Assembly (NCBI RefSeq): GCF_040802235.1
Contig: NC_133174.1
Span: 106,335,647-106,399,646, forward strand
Reading direction: 5' to 3'
DNA from: Manis javanica
Lineage: Eukaryota > Chordata > Mammalia > Pholidota > Manidae
Length of the DNA: 64,000 bases
Shown: positions 21,583-32,533 of the stretch, piece by piece
Numbering within the stretch: position 1 is the first letter of the stretch
How the letters are laid out: every line of letters starts with the position of its first letter
Made by a program: the position numbers and the translations under genes
The notes under the pieces: model-generated
The model's database searches: none
Seen by the model: the letters and a program-made list of their open reading frames with translations, nothing else
Told to the model about the DNA's origin: nothing

Positions 21583-24500
21583 ATGGCAATAAGTACATAT
21601 CTCTCAATAGTCACCCTAAATGTAAATGGACTTAATGCACCAATTAAAAGACATAGAGTAATAGAATGGATAAAAAAGCAAGACCCATCTATATGCTGCT
21701 TACAAGAAACTCACCTTAAACCCAAAGATAAGCATAGACTAAAAGTCAAGGGATGGAAAAACATATTTCAGGCAAACAACAGTGAGAAGAAAGCAGGGGT
21801 CGCAGTACTAATATCAGACAAAATAGACTTCAAAACAAAGAAAGAAACAAGAGATAAAGAAGGCCACTACATAATGATAAAGGGCTCAGTCCTACAAGAG
21901 GATATAACCATTCTAAATATATATGCACCCAATACAGGAGCACCAGCATATGTGAAGCAAATACTAACAGAACTAAAGAGGGAAATAGACTGCAATGCAT
22001 TCATTGTAGGAGACTTCAACACACCACTCACCCCAAAGGATAGATCCACCGGGCAGAAAATAAGTAAAGACACACAGGCACTGAACAACACACTAGAACA
22101 GATGGACCTAATAGACATCTATAGAACTCTACATCCAAAAGCAACAGGATATACATTCTTCTCAAGTGCACATGGAACATTCTCCAGAATAGACCACATA
22201 CTAGCTCACAAAAAGAGCCTCAGTAAATTCCAAAATATTGAAATTCTACCAACCAATTTTTCAGACCACAAAGGTATGAAAGTAGAAATAAATTCTACAA
22301 AGAAAACAAAAAGGCTCACAAACACATGGAGGCTTAACAACATGCTACTAAATAATCAATGGATCAATGAACAAATCAAAATACAGATCAAGGAATATAT
22401 AGAAACAAATGACAACAACAACACTAAGCCCCAACTTCTGTGGGATGCAGCGAAAGCAGTCTTAAGAGGAAAGTATATAGCAATCCAGGCACACTTGAAG
22501 AAGGAAGAACAATCCCAAATGAATAGTCTAACATCACAATTATTAAAACTGGAAAAAGAAGAACAAAGGAGGCCTAAAGTCAGTAGAAGGAGGGACATAA
22601 TAAAGATCAGAGAAGAAATAAACAAAATTGAGAAGAATAAAACAATAGCAAAAATCAACGAAACCAAGAGCTGGTTCTTTGAGAAAATAAACAAAATAGA
22701 TAAGCCTCTAGCCCAACTTATTAAGAGAAAAAGAGAGTCAACACAAATCAACATAATCAGAAATGAGAATGGAAAAATCACGACAGACTCCACAGAAATA
22801 CAAAGAATTATTAAAGACTACTATGAAAACCTATATGCCAACAAGCTGGAAAACCTAGAAGAAATGGACAACTTCCTGGAAAAATACAACCTCCCAAGAC
22901 TGACCAAGGAAGAAACACAAAAGTTAAACAAACCAATTACAAGCAAAGAAATTGAAACAGTAATCAAAAAACTACCCAAGAACAAAACCCCGGGGCCGGA
23001 CGGATTTACCTCGGAATTTTATCAGACACACAGAGAAGACATAATACCCATTCTCCTTAAAGTGTTCCACAAAATAGAAGAAGAGGGAATACTCCCAAAC
23101 TCATTCTATGAGGCCAACATCACCCTAATACCAAAACCAGGCAAAGACCTCACCAAAAAAGAAAATTACAGACCAATATCCCTGATGAATGTAGAGGCAA
23201 AAATACTCAATAAAATATTAGCAAACAGAATTCAACAGTATATCAAAAGGATCATACACCATGACCAAGTGGGGTTCATCCCAGGGATGCAAGGATGGTA
23301 CAATATTCGAAAATCCATCAACATCATCCACCACATCAACAAAAAGAAAGACAAAAACCACATGATCATCTCCACAGATGCTGAAAAAGCATTTGACAAA
23401 ATTCAACATCCATTCATGATAAAAACTCTCAGCAAAATGGGAATAGAAGGCAAGTACCTCAACATAATAAAGGCCATATATGATAAACCCACAGCCAGCA
23501 TTATACTGAACAGCGAGAAGCTGAAAGCATTTCCTCTGAGATCGGGAACCAGACAGGGATGCCCACTCTCCCCACTGTTATTTAACATAGTACTGGAGGT
23601 CCTAGCCACGGCAATCAGACAAAACAAAGAAATACAAGGAATCCAGATTGGTAAAGAAGAAGTTAAACTGTCACTATTTGCAGATGATATGATACTGTAC
23701 ATAAAAAACCCTAAAGACTCCATTCCAAAACTACTAGAACTGATATCGGAATACAGCAAAGTTGCAGGATACAAAATTAACACACAGAAATCTGTAGCTT
23801 TCCTATACACTAACAATGAATCAATAGAAAGAGAAATCAGGAAAACAATTCCATTCACCATTGCATCAAAAAGAATAAAATACCTAGGAATAAACCTAAC
23901 CAAAGAAGTGAAAGACTTATACTCTGAAAACTACAAGTCACTCTTAAGAGAAATTAAAGGGGACACTATTAAATGGAAACTCATCCCATGCTCATGGCTA
24001 GGAAGAATTAATATCGTCAAAATGGCCATCCTGCCCAAAGCAATATACAGATTTGATGCAATCCCTCTCAAATTACCAGCAACATTCTTCAATGAATTGG
24101 AACAAATAATTCAAAAATTCATATGGAAACAACAAAGACCCCGAATAGCCAAAGCAATCCTGAAAAAGAAGAATAAAGTAGGGGGGATCTCACTCCCCAA
24201 CTTCAAGCTCTACTACAAAGCCATAGTAATCAAGACAATTTGGTACTGGCACAAGAACAGAGCCACAGACCAGTGGAACAGATTAGAAACCCCAGAAATT
24301 AACCCAAACATATATGGTCAATTAATATTTGATAAAGTAGCCATGGACATACAATGGCAAAATGACAGTCTCTTCAACAGATGGTGCTGGCAAAACTGGA
24401 CAGCTACATGTAGGAGAATGAAACTGGACCATTGTCTAACCCCATATACAAAGGTAAACTCAAAATGGATCAAAGACCTGAATGTAAGTCATGAAACCAT

Positions 24501-25398
24501 TAAACTCTTGGGAAAAAACATAGGCAAAAACCTCTTAGACATAAACATGAGTGATCTCTTCTTGAACATATCTCCCCGGGCAAGGAAAACAACAGCAAAA
24601 ATGAGCAAGTGGGACTACATTAAGCTGAAAAGCTTCTGTACAGAGAAAGACACCATCAATAGAACAAAAAGGAACCCTACAGTATGGGAGAATATATTTG
24701 AAAATGACAGATCCGATAAAGGCTTGACGTCCAGAATATATAAAGAGCTCACACGCCTCAACAAACAAAAAACAAATAACCCAATTAAAAAATGGGCAGA
24801 GGAACTGAACAGACAGTTCTCCAAAAAAGAAGTACAGATGGCCAAGAGACACATGAAAAGATGCTCCACATCGCTAATTATCAGAGAAATGCAAATTAAA
24901 ACTACAATGAGGTATCACCTCACACCAGTAAGGATAGCTGCCATCCAAAAGACAAACAACAACAAATGTTGGCGAGGCTGTGGAGAAAGGGGAACCCTCC
25001 TACACTGCTGGTGGGAATGTAAATTAGTTCAACCATTGTGGAAAGCAGTATGGAGGTGCATCAAAATGCTCAAAACAGACCTACCATTTGACCCAGGAAT
25101 TCCAATCCTAGGAATTTACCCTAAGAACGCAGCATCCCAGTTTGAGAAAGACAGATGCACTCCTATGTTTATCGCAGCACTATTTACAATAGCCAAGAAT
25201 TGGAAGCAACCTAAATGTCCATCAGTAGATGAATGGATAAAGAAGATGTGGTACATATACACAATGGAATACTACTCAGCCATAAGAAGTGGAAAAATTC
25301 AACCATTTGCAGCAACATGGATGGAGCTGGAGAGTATTATGCTCAGTGAAATAAGCCAAGCGGAGAAAGAGAAATACCAAATGATTTCACTCATCTGA
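21583..25398 (+). CDS. LINE-1 ORF2p endonuclease/reverse transcriptase, essentially uninterrupted
   Basis: ORF2p nicks target DNA and reverse-transcribes L1 RNA at the nick. The frame is open from 21556. The ancestral start (ATG in copies 2 and 3) is ACG here (21565-21567), so the first ATG is 21583, giving 1,271 residues. Counting from 21556, the APE-type endonuclease residues are present: N22, E51 (QETH), Y123 (NIYAPN), D153 and N155 (GDFNT), D213 (RIDH) and H238 (SDH). The reverse transcriptase has its FADD catalytic motif at residues 708-711 (23677-23688). A C-x3-C-x7-H-x4-C cluster lies at 1138-1155. There is no internal stop. The terminal TGA (25396-25398) is TGT in copies 2 and 3, so the protein is three residues short. 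It follows ORF1 by about 195 bases, as in other mammalian L1s; translation is normally by reinitiation. Confidence 0.95.
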   Translation: MAISTYLSIVTLNVNGLNAPIKRHRVIEWIKKQDPSICCLQETHLKPKDKHRLKVKGWKNIFQANNSEKKAGVAVLISDKIDFKTKKETRDKEGHYIMIKGSVLQEDITILNIYAPNTGAPAYVKQILTELKREIDCNAFIVGDFNTPLTPKDRSTGQKISKDTQALNNTLEQMDLIDIYRTLHPKATGYTFFSSAHGTFSRIDHILAHKKSLSKFQNIEILPTNFSDHKGMKVEINSTKKTKRLTNTWRLNNMLLNNQWINEQIKIQIKEYIETNDNNNTKPQLLWDAAKAVLRGKYIAIQAHLKKEEQSQMNSLTSQLLKLEKEEQRRPKVSRRRDIIKIREEINKIEKNKTIAKINETKSWFFEKINKIDKPLAQLIKRKRESTQINIIRNENGKITTDSTEIQRIIKDYYENLYANKLENLEEMDNFLEKYNLPRLTKEETQKLNKPITSKEIETVIKKLPKNKTPGPDGFTSEFYQTHREDIIPILLKVFHKIEEEGILPNSFYEANITLIPKPGKDLTKKENYRPISLMNVEAKILNKILANRIQQYIKRIIHHDQVGFIPGMQGWYNIRKSINIIHHINKKKDKNHMIISTDAEKAFDKIQHPFMIKTLSKMGIEGKYLNIIKAIYDKPTASIILNSEKLKAFPLRSGTRQGCPLSPLLFNIVLEVLATAIRQNKEIQGIQIGKEEVKLSLFADDMILYIKNPKDSIPKLLELISEYSKVAGYKINTQKSVAFLYTNNESIEREIRKTIPFTIASKRIKYLGINLTKEVKDLYSENYKSLLREIKGDTIKWKLIPCSWLGRINIVKMAILPKAIYRFDAIPLKLPATFFNELEQIIQKFIWKQQRPRIAKAILKKKNKVGGISLPNFKLYYKAIVIKTIWYWHKNRATDQWNRLETPEINPNIYGQLIFDKVAMDIQWQNDSLFNRWCWQNWTATCRRMKLDHCLTPYTKVNSKWIKDLNVSHETIKLLGKNIGKNLLDINMSDLFLNISPRARKTTAKMSKWDYIKLKSFCTEKDTINRTKRNPTVWENIFENDRSDKGLTSRIYKELTRLNKQKTNNPIKKWAEELNRQFSKKEVQMAKRHMKRCSTSLIIREMQIKTTMRYHLTPVRIAAIQKTNNNKCWRGCGERGTLLHCWWECKLVQPLWKAVWRCIKMLKTDLPFDPGIPILGIYPKNAASQFEKDRCTPMFIAALFTIAKNWKQPKCPSVDEWIKKMWYIYTMEYYSAIRSGKIQPFAATWMELESIMLSEISQAEKEKYQMISLI

Positions 25399-25770
25399 GG
25401 AGTATAGGAACAAAGGAAAAACTGAAGGAACAAAACAGCAGCAGAATTACAGAACCCAAAAATGGACTAACAGGTACCAAAGGGAAAGGAACTGGGGAGG
25501 ATGGGTGGGCAGGGAGGGATAGGGGGGGGAGAAGAAGAAGGGGGGTATTAATATTAGCATGCATGGGAGGAGGGAGAAAGGGGAGGGTTGGCTGCACAAC
25601 ACAGAGAGGACAAGTAGTGACTCTACAACATTTTGCTAAGCTGAGGGACAGTAACCGTAATGTGGTTGTTAGGGGGGACCTGATATAGGGGAGAGCATAG
25701 TAAACATAGTATTCTTCATGTAAGTGTAGATTAAAAATTAAAAAAAAAAAAAAAGAAAGAAAGAAAGAAA
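25399..25770 (+). repeat. LINE-1 3'UTR and first A-rich tract (copy 1)
   Basis: It contains the G-rich polypurine stretch typical of mammalian L1 3'UTRs (25490-25545) and a GAGGGACAGTAACCGTAAT block. An A-rich tract at 25738-25770 ends in (GAAA)n. The 3'UTR is closer to copy 3 than to copy 2. Confidence 0.85.
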
Positions 25771-25979
25771 AGGGGGATTACTCCTTAACAGGATAAAACT
25801 ATTGGTAAATCAAAGATCAACGCATGCTTTAAATATCCTTAATGTTGATCACTTAAAGGGTGTCAGATGATCAGCTATGGAGGTACTCTTTTCTGATAAT
25901 ATTCCTTTCTCTTAATTAAAAAAAAAAAAAAAAAAAGCAGTTACTGTGTGCTGACCTCCAATGAGTTCTGCACAGTGGT

Positions 25980-26620
25980 ATAGAGGGCATGTCAAAGTGT
26001 GGGCAAAGGGTCTGTTTGTTTCTATGCAGAAGATCAAGGCCTAGCTTGGATACCCAGAAAATGAACTAAGATACGATATGAGGAGGAGCTTCCGGCATCA
26101 GCACTCTCTGGAGGACTTGTGCCGGGGGATGATCATCAAAAAGCCTCCACAGGGATCTGGATGATGCTGCAGTTGTGGCTGCATCCAGCCCACCGTCTCC
26201 TGGACTTGCCATAGGAATGAGGAGGGAGATGTCTAGGCTGGCATTTGCATACAGTGAGACAACGAATTTGACTGGATCTGTACTGTTGGAACTCAACCAG
26301 GAGTTGGGAGGGGTGCAAGTTGTAGCACTCCAAAATCTCATGACTATAGACTATCTATGGTTAAAAGAACATATGGGATGTGAACAGATCCCAGAAATGG
26401 GCTGCTTTAATTTGTCTGATGGTTCAAGTACAGTTGGACAATATCCATCATATCATAGATAAATTTTCACAAATGCCTAGGGTGCCTAAATGGTTTTCTT
26501 GGCTTCACTGGAGATGGATGGTAATTATAGATTTGCTTTGTTTATGTCACCGTATTCCTATTATGTTAATATGTGTGTGCAAATTAGTTAGTAGTTTAAA
26601 ACCTATACATACTTAAGGTA
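25980..26620 (+). pseudogene. Endogenous retrovirus pol-end/env transmembrane remnant (transduced)
   Basis: The frame at 26175-26462 carries a transmembrane-subunit signature. A leucine-rich heptad region precedes LQNLMTIDYLWLKEHMGC and then a cysteine cluster resembling CX6CC. Only the first and last cysteines remain; the middle one is Gly (CEQIPEMGC). The frame stops at 26460. An adjacent frame (26380-26616) holds the continuation towards the membrane span (WFSWLHWRW, then hydrophobic residues). It is frameshifted, lacks the surface subunit and cannot make an envelope protein. The CX6CC-type layout fits gamma- or beta-like env; the class is not resolved. Confidence 0.65.
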
Positions 26621-27253
26621 CTATACAAGAAGATATGTCAAAGAAATAATCAATCCTCCCATGTTTCCTTCATATGCTACATCTATAGCTTTTCTTCTTC
26701 CTTCCTAATTACAACCCTTAAATAGAATTCGTGCCTCATATCGAATTTACCGAGTATCATAATTCCTCCAGGTGGTAAAGATACCTCGAGACAAGTGCTG
26801 GGCATAGAAGCCACAGGGCATAAATCTGCAAAGAAGTAAAAAGCTAACCTTTGCAAACAATATGGCTTCTCTCTCACTTACCAACTTTACATTTCCCTGT
26901 ATGGCCCCGGAAGATGACTGGTTAGCCAGAGACGGGTAAGATTCCTCAAGGGAGGAACAACCTAAGACAGGCACAGTCGCAGGGGGGCCATCAGGTGAGA
27001 ATTTGGGGATCAACAGAGGTGAGGCTCAGAACCTCACCCCCCCTGCTTTGAGAGAAATCTTCTGCATCCGTGGATGTCTTGCTGCCCTTGTCTAGCCTGG
27101 ATTAATACTTAGTCCATAGGCACACACCTGATCATCTGATCATCTACATTTGCCCTCTTACAGCACTAAACTATGTTTTCTACCTTTATCTTGCATCTAC
27201 CTACCACTTCAGCATTTTATTAAAAATAAAAATAATAATAATAATAGGAGAAA

Positions 27254-27576
27254 TGTGGGATCAACATATAAATCAAGTACAAAAATCAAACGAATATTCA
27301 TATTTGACCTGATTGTTTATAGGTCATATTGCATGATCAAAACCGAAAGTTTCTGTGATGAATGCCCTTGTACTGTTCACCATGTAAGAATTTATTCACT
27401 ATGTAGAATTCGTTCACCATGTAAGAACTTGTTCGTTATGCTTCCGAAGATTGGAGACTGACGAGAATTAGGCTTGAGATGGATTAATGATTGTACATTG
27501 AGCGTTGACCCCCCTATACTGAATTTTATTGTTGTTAACAACCATTTGATCAATAAATATGAGAGATGCCCTCTCA
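27254..27576 (+). repeat. Retroviral LTR (U3-R part) ending at its polyadenylation site
   Basis: It begins TGTGGGATCAACATATAAAT just after a purine tract (AGGAGAAA, about 27246-27253) and A-rich DNA. It contains three repeats of a CACCATGTAAGAA-like unit (about 27378-27430). It has CAATAAATATGAGAGATGCC near the end and then passes directly into poly(A). No U5 is present, as expected for a copy made from polyadenylated RNA rather than from a DNA provirus. Confidence 0.6.
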
Positions 27577-27597
27577 AAAAAAAAAAAAAAAAAAAAA

Positions 27598-27612
27598 AGA
27601 ACCAAGGGATGG
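27598..27612. repeat. Target-site duplication, right (L1 copy 1)
   Basis: Exact second copy of agaaccaagggatgg. Retroviral internal sequence interrupted by the insertion resumes here. Confidence 0.95.
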
Positions 27613-27839
27613 AAGCAGGAGTGGCCCCACAGTTATTCCCAGTAACCTACTGGTAAGGAGATATTGTGCTTTTGGACAGTGTGGTGTAAGAGGTACTTGC
27701 CCCCATAGGGTGCACACTCTTGCCAGAGGTACAGAAGAGTCCCATTGAACCCCCCAGAGGGATGGGAGGTAGGAATCAAAATACTGTTATAAGGTACTGG
27801 CACCGCACATGAAGAAGCAGAGTATCATCTGAAGATGGA

Positions 27840-28500
27840 CTTAGATTAGTTTAAAATGTACATTAAAAACTCTACAGCAACTACTATAATTGGTATACTA
27901 AGAGAGTAAATAAAATCGAATCATATAAAAAGCTCAATTAAAACCTTAGAAGACAGAAAAGAGAGTGGGGAGGAAAAAAGAACAAATGCAACAAATAGAA
28001 AACAGTTACAAAGATGGTATATATTTATCTAATCAATAATCACTTTAAATGTGAATGGTCTAAATGCACCAATTGAAAGACAGAGATTAATGGAATGGAT
28101 AAAAAAACAAGACCCAACTATATGTTGTCTATAAGAAACTCACTTCAAGTATAAAGACACAGGTAGGTTACAAATAAAAAGGTAGACACAAATATATCAA
28201 GAAAACACTCATCAAAAGAAAACAGGAGTAGCTATATTTCTATCATAAACTAGGCTTCAGAACAAAGAATACTACCAAGAATAAAGAGGACCATTACATA
28301 ATTATAAATGGGTCAATTCTCAAGAAGACATAACAATCCTAAATGTATATGCACTTAACAACAGAGCATCAAAATAAGTGAGGCAAAAACTGATAGAACT
28401 ATAAGGAGAAACAGATACACCTACTATTATAAATGGAGACTTCAACACCCTTTTGTCAGTAATTGATAGATGAAGTAGACCAAAAATCAGTATGAATATA
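27840..28500 (+). repeat. LINE-1 fragment, ORF2 endonuclease region
   Basis: It parallels 21590-22080 of copy 1: an AATCACTTTAAATGTGAATGG block, then GAATGGATAAAAAAACAAGACCC, TGCACTTAACAACAGAGCATC and GGAGACTTCAACACC. It contains several stops and is truncated at both ends. It is more diverged than copies 1-3. Confidence 0.85.
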
Positions 28501-29164
28501 GAATGGATAGTGGAGAAGGGACAAGTTGAGAACCAGTGGCAGCCCTGAGACCAACTGCAAGGTATGGTTCTTCCCACTAACCTCCTTTTCTTTATTTCCC
28601 CTTAGGAAGAGAGTTCCATAGAAACATTGAACAGATTTGGAAAAATTAATCCAGGTAGCACAAAAGGTGGACTATGTCAGGCATGGAGGTGCATGGCTTA
28701 GGTCTCCCTTCAAGAAAGAATTTGCCATATATCTGTAAGGAGGGTAGTTAGTTGACAGCCCCTAATTGCAGCACCTTGAAATATCAGCTGCATCATTCTT
28801 GACAAAGCTACACTTTTCCTTGAAAGAGTCTAGCCAATGACCAAGCACAGGAGCTATACTAGGGCCTGGCCATTTCTGCCCAACATGGGACTCTTCTAGC
28901 AGTCAGTCTTTCCTCCAGAACTCCCCATTGAGTTGACCAAGACATTATCAAAATTGCTGTAAAGCAATTCCACTCAACTCCTCTTCTTCCCCCTACCCTT
29001 TCACATGAGTCAGATCAGCATTATGGTCTAAGGGCTTTCCCTGCCTAGTCTTACTCCCTGCCCTTTTATCTTTCACAGGCATTATCTCCAATCAACATCT
29101 TGCATTCCTAACTCCATATTAGTATCTGCTTCCTGGTGGATGCAAATTGGCACAATTACCCACT

Positions 29165-29710
29165 ACCACTGCCATCCGCTTGGGAGAAATTCTGCAGAAC
29201 ACACTTAATCAAGCACTTCAAGTGTCTCTTCATTATGATAAAAATATTTTCAGCAAGTTTGTCAGCTAAATTCACAACTAGGTAATTAAGACAATGAAAA
29301 TTATTTCATACCCCAAACTCACAATCTCCATCAAGGAATATGTGCTGCAATGACAGTTTTTGCAATCATTGCATTCAGTTTCTCTTGCATGGTACAACAC
29401 TTATGAAGCTTGTCATAAAAGCATAAATTTTGGTTGCTCAAGTCAAACCTAGTCATGCTTATGATCACTCAGATTGAAAGGTTTTGTTCCAGTAAGACAC
29501 AGATTTTTCTTGAAATTCAAATAGTCAAGTGATGACTTTCCTTAAGAAAATCAGTGAGTTTATTGAACAAAAATAGTTAGAGTCACTGCTCTTCTCTTCA
29601 TGAAGCTGAGAAAAAAGTCCTTAACATACCTGATAAGCTTAAGTGCTTCTCTTAAATCTTCATGTGTAGCTCAGGTGGAGAGGGCTTTCCTGTGGACAAC
29701 AGTGTATAGA
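29165..29710. other. Unassigned stretch
   Basis: No gene visible. Weak hints on the - strand of a decayed coding repeat (possibly hAT-like) are too poor to call. Confidence 0.3.
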
Positions 29711-30110
29711 TGGGTTAGTCAGGGTAGATTAGACTTTGCTGTGGTAACAAATAAACTCTGAAATTTCAGTGACTTAACACAAAGGTTTATTTCTCACTCC
29801 CGCAAAGTCTCATGAGATGGTTCCCATCTGAACAGCTCTCCTAGACAGGTATCCCCTAAGCAGTGAAGGTTCAAGCATCCAGGTTTATCACATTGTGTTC
29901 TGTCATTTCAAAGTCCTTTGCATCCAGCTGCCCTGATAACAGAGATTTTCAGCGTGGAAAATTATTAGGACTATGGTATGAGCTGGCCCTGGCAGTTGTC
30001 AGTCCCATCCACATTCTGTTGGCAAGAACAAAACCACATGGCCCCACTTAACTAAAATGAAAGCTGAGAAATACAGTGGAGCACACAGATTTTGGTGTAC
30101 AGTTTCTGAC
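29710..30110 (+). repeat. Eutherian interspersed repeat (family not named)
   Basis: CTGTGGTAACAAATAAACTC, then AATTTCAGTGACTTAACACAAAGGTTTATTTC-like sequence and a CACATGGCCCCAC block near the end follow a common eutherian repeat order. 30110-30355 carries nothing I can name. Confidence 0.45.
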
Positions 30111-31400
30111 ACAATAGATGCTTTTGGTGTAACAGCATGAATACATGAAATAAGCCTCCACCTGGATTTGCCACAGCTTTAACATCCTTCATACTTTATC
30201 CTTGTACATCACTTTCAGTCTACATTATTTTCATGAAGTCATCAATAAGTTTAAAAGTCCTTCCCTATTAATTGCATCACCATCCACCCATTTACAAAAA
30301 TCCAAAATGTAGAAGTTATCCGTGTTTCCTCCACATGGAAACTTAAAAATAAGAGAGCCAAAGGAGCCAAGATGGTGGCATGAGTAGGGCAGTGGAAATC
30401 TCCTCCCAAAACCATATATATTTTTGAAAATGCAACAAATACAACTATTCCTAAAAGAGACACCAGAGGATACAGTAAAAGAGTCAGGCTACATCTACAT
30501 CTGCAAGAACTCAGCATCTCACAAAGGGGGTAAGATACAAGCCGCGGCCCGGCAGGACCTGAGCACTCCCCCCACCCCAGCTCCCCAGTGGGAGGAAAGG
30601 AGTCAGAGCAGGGAGGGGGTGAAAGCCCAGGACTGATAAACAACCAGCTCAAGTAATCCGCACTGGGAGCACAGACACACAGTGCACAGTGTGCTGGATA
30701 TTAGAGAAACGGAAAAGCAAAATCTGCAAATGGGTCCCCGCAACTGGCTCCCCTGGGTAAAAAGAAAAGTCAGTGGTTTCTGAAAGTCTTAAAGGGACAG
30801 GGACCTCACAGCTAGACAGAATCATCCCAGCACACTCAGCCCAGCAGATAGGAATCCCGGGGAACTCCAGACACCCTAACCCCCTAGTTGGCAGCATAGC
30901 TCTGAAGCCCCTCATGGCAACAAGCAGCCTGCCAGTCATTCCCCCAGGGGACGCGGCCCCCGACACAGTGGCCCAGTATCTGTGTGAGTGGCTGCGCATG
31001 TGTGAGCTGGCAGCAGGGTCGACAAAGCAGCCAGGGAGTAGCCATGCCCCCAGCAGCTGCCCAGAATCTCCTCCCAGCACGCAGCCGACTGGGCCAGACC
31101 CAAAGGCCGCCACCAGCATGCAGCTGCCTGGTGCAGGGAGAAGGAACCAGGGCAAGGCGTGAAGGGGTGCCACTCATGCAGGAGAGAACACCCAGTGCAC
31201 CTGCCACTCCCCTCAGGGCTCTGGACTACCCTGACAGTGACCCTGCCCATGGCAGCTTAGGGGACTAATCTGGAGGCTGCGCCAGGAGTGTGGGTAACCA
31301 ACACAGGCAGCGAAGAAGGGCAAGGTGACCAGCAAACAGGAAAGGACTTTGTGCTCTCAGCTGACACATGCACTACCTGCCTACAGCTACCTATATCACC

Positions 31401-32237
31401 ATGAAAAGGCAGAAGAATTTGGCCCAGTTCACAATTACCCAGACAAACCCCAAGTGAGTGCCAGGGGGGATAGATTTAACCAATCTTCCTGAAAAAAGAA
31501 TTCAAAATGAAGGTCATAACCATGCTGATGGACCAGCAGAGAAATATGCAAGAGCTAAAGGAGCAAGTAGGGAGGGAGAATACAGAAATAAAACAATCTC
31601 TGGAAGGACTTAAGAGAAGACTGAATGAGGTGCAAGAGGCCATTAATGGAATAGAAGTAAGAGAGCAGGAATACAGAGAAGCTGAGGCAGAGAGACATAA
31701 AAGGATCTCCAGGAATGAAAGAATATTAAGAGAACTGTGTGACCAATCCAAATGGAACAATATTCACATTATAAGGGTACCAGAAGAAGAAGAGTGAGAA
31801 AAAGGGATAGAAACTGTCTTTAAAGAAATAATTGCTGAAAACTTCCCCAAACTGGAGGAGGACATAGTCTCTCAGACCATGGAGGCCCACAGAACTCCCA
31901 ACACAAGGGACCCAAGAAGGACAATGCCAGGACATATAATAATTAAAATGGCAAAGACAGAAGACAAAGACAGAGTATTAAAGGCAGCCAGAGAGAGAAA
32001 AAAGGTTACCCAGAAAGGAAAACCAATCAGGCACCCATCAGACTTCGTAACAGAAGAAAATGGCATGATATATTTAATGTAATGAAACAGAAGGGCCTTG
32101 AACCAAGAATACTGTATCCAGCACGATTATCATTTAAATATGAAGGAGGGATTAAACAACTTCCAGACAAGGAAAAGGTGAGGGAATTTGCCTCCCACAA
32201 ACCACCTCTACAGGATATTTTAAAGGGACTGCTCTAG
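31401..32237 (+). pseudogene. LINE-1 ORF1 pseudogene (copy 2)
   Basis: The start ATG is at 31401 (MKRQKN-like). The frame is lost within the first 35 codons and re-enters at 31507 for the coiled coil. An Arg codon has become TGA (31795-31797) at the start of the RRM. About 20 bases are missing near 32051 in the C-terminal domain. The ancestral stop TAG is at 32235-32237. It lacks the 33-bp coiled-coil duplication of copy 1. It is not functional. Confidence 0.88.
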
Positions 32238-32533
32238 ATGGAACCACCCCTAAGGCTAAATAGATCTCAACATAGAAAATAAAATAACAGCAAAGAAAGC
32301 AGACCAACCAAATACTAACTAAAGGCAAAAAATAAAATAAACTACTCACAAAAGCAGTCAAAGGAAAGACAAAAGAGTACAGAATAGAATACCTTAACAT
32401 ATAAAGAATGGAGGAAGAGGAAGAAGAAGGGAGAGAAATAAAGAATCATCAGACTGTGTTTGTAATAGCTTAATAAGAGAGTTAAGTTAGACTTCTAGAT
32501 AGTAAAGAAGCTACCCTTGAACCTTTAGTAACC

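Larger units (their letters stand above)
19306..27597 (+). mobile_element. Young full-length LINE-1 (copy 1) with 3' transduction, 8.3 kb
   Basis: The insertion is bounded by the perfect 15-bp duplication at 19291-19305 and 27598-27612. It holds a 5'UTR (19306-20499), ORF1 (20500-21276, ancestral end 21387), ORF2 (21583-25398), an L1 3'UTR (25399-25737) and an A-rich tract (25738-25770). Then come 1.8 kb of non-L1 sequence and a final A-tract (27576-27597). The L1 proper is about 6.4 kb, normal for the family; the extra 1.8 kb was carried along. The open ORF2 and perfect duplication mark it as the youngest element here. It sits inside an ERV remnant in the same orientation. Confidence 0.9.
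25771..27597 (+). other. 3'-transduced sequence: short segment plus retroviral 3' end, with two further A-tracts
   Basis: Sequence between the L1 A-tract and the right target duplication is not L1. Segment 25771-25916 (146 bp, unidentified) ends in an A-tract (25917-25936). Segment 25937-27575 is the 3' end of a retrovirus: a pol/env remnant, a polypurine tract and an LTR. CAATAAA (about 27550) lies roughly 20 bases before the terminal A-tract (27576-27597). The whole lies inside one pair of target duplications, so it moved together with the L1 (inference). The likely mechanism is read-through past the weak L1 signal to the LTR polyadenylation site. Confidence 0.8.
16550..29165 (+). mobile_element. 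Decayed endogenous retrovirus remnant (ERVL/MaLR-like), interrupted by two LINE-1s
   Basis: Partial LTR sequence at 16550-16770 resembles 28900-29160: both have CTTGCATTCCTAACTC, an AGTATCTGCTT block and an end in GGCACA. Directly after the first, TTGGTACTGGGATC resembles a primer-binding region. Internal sequence lies at 16770-19305 and 27613-27835. It has no long open frame; about 18550 there is a decayed protease-like phrase (GACCCAAAGTTTCTCTCTGG). The order LTR-internal-L1-internal-LTR indicates a provirus invaded later by L1 copy 1 and carrying an L1 endonuclease-region fragment (27840-28500). The family name is tentative and no functional viral product is possible. Confidence 0.55.
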
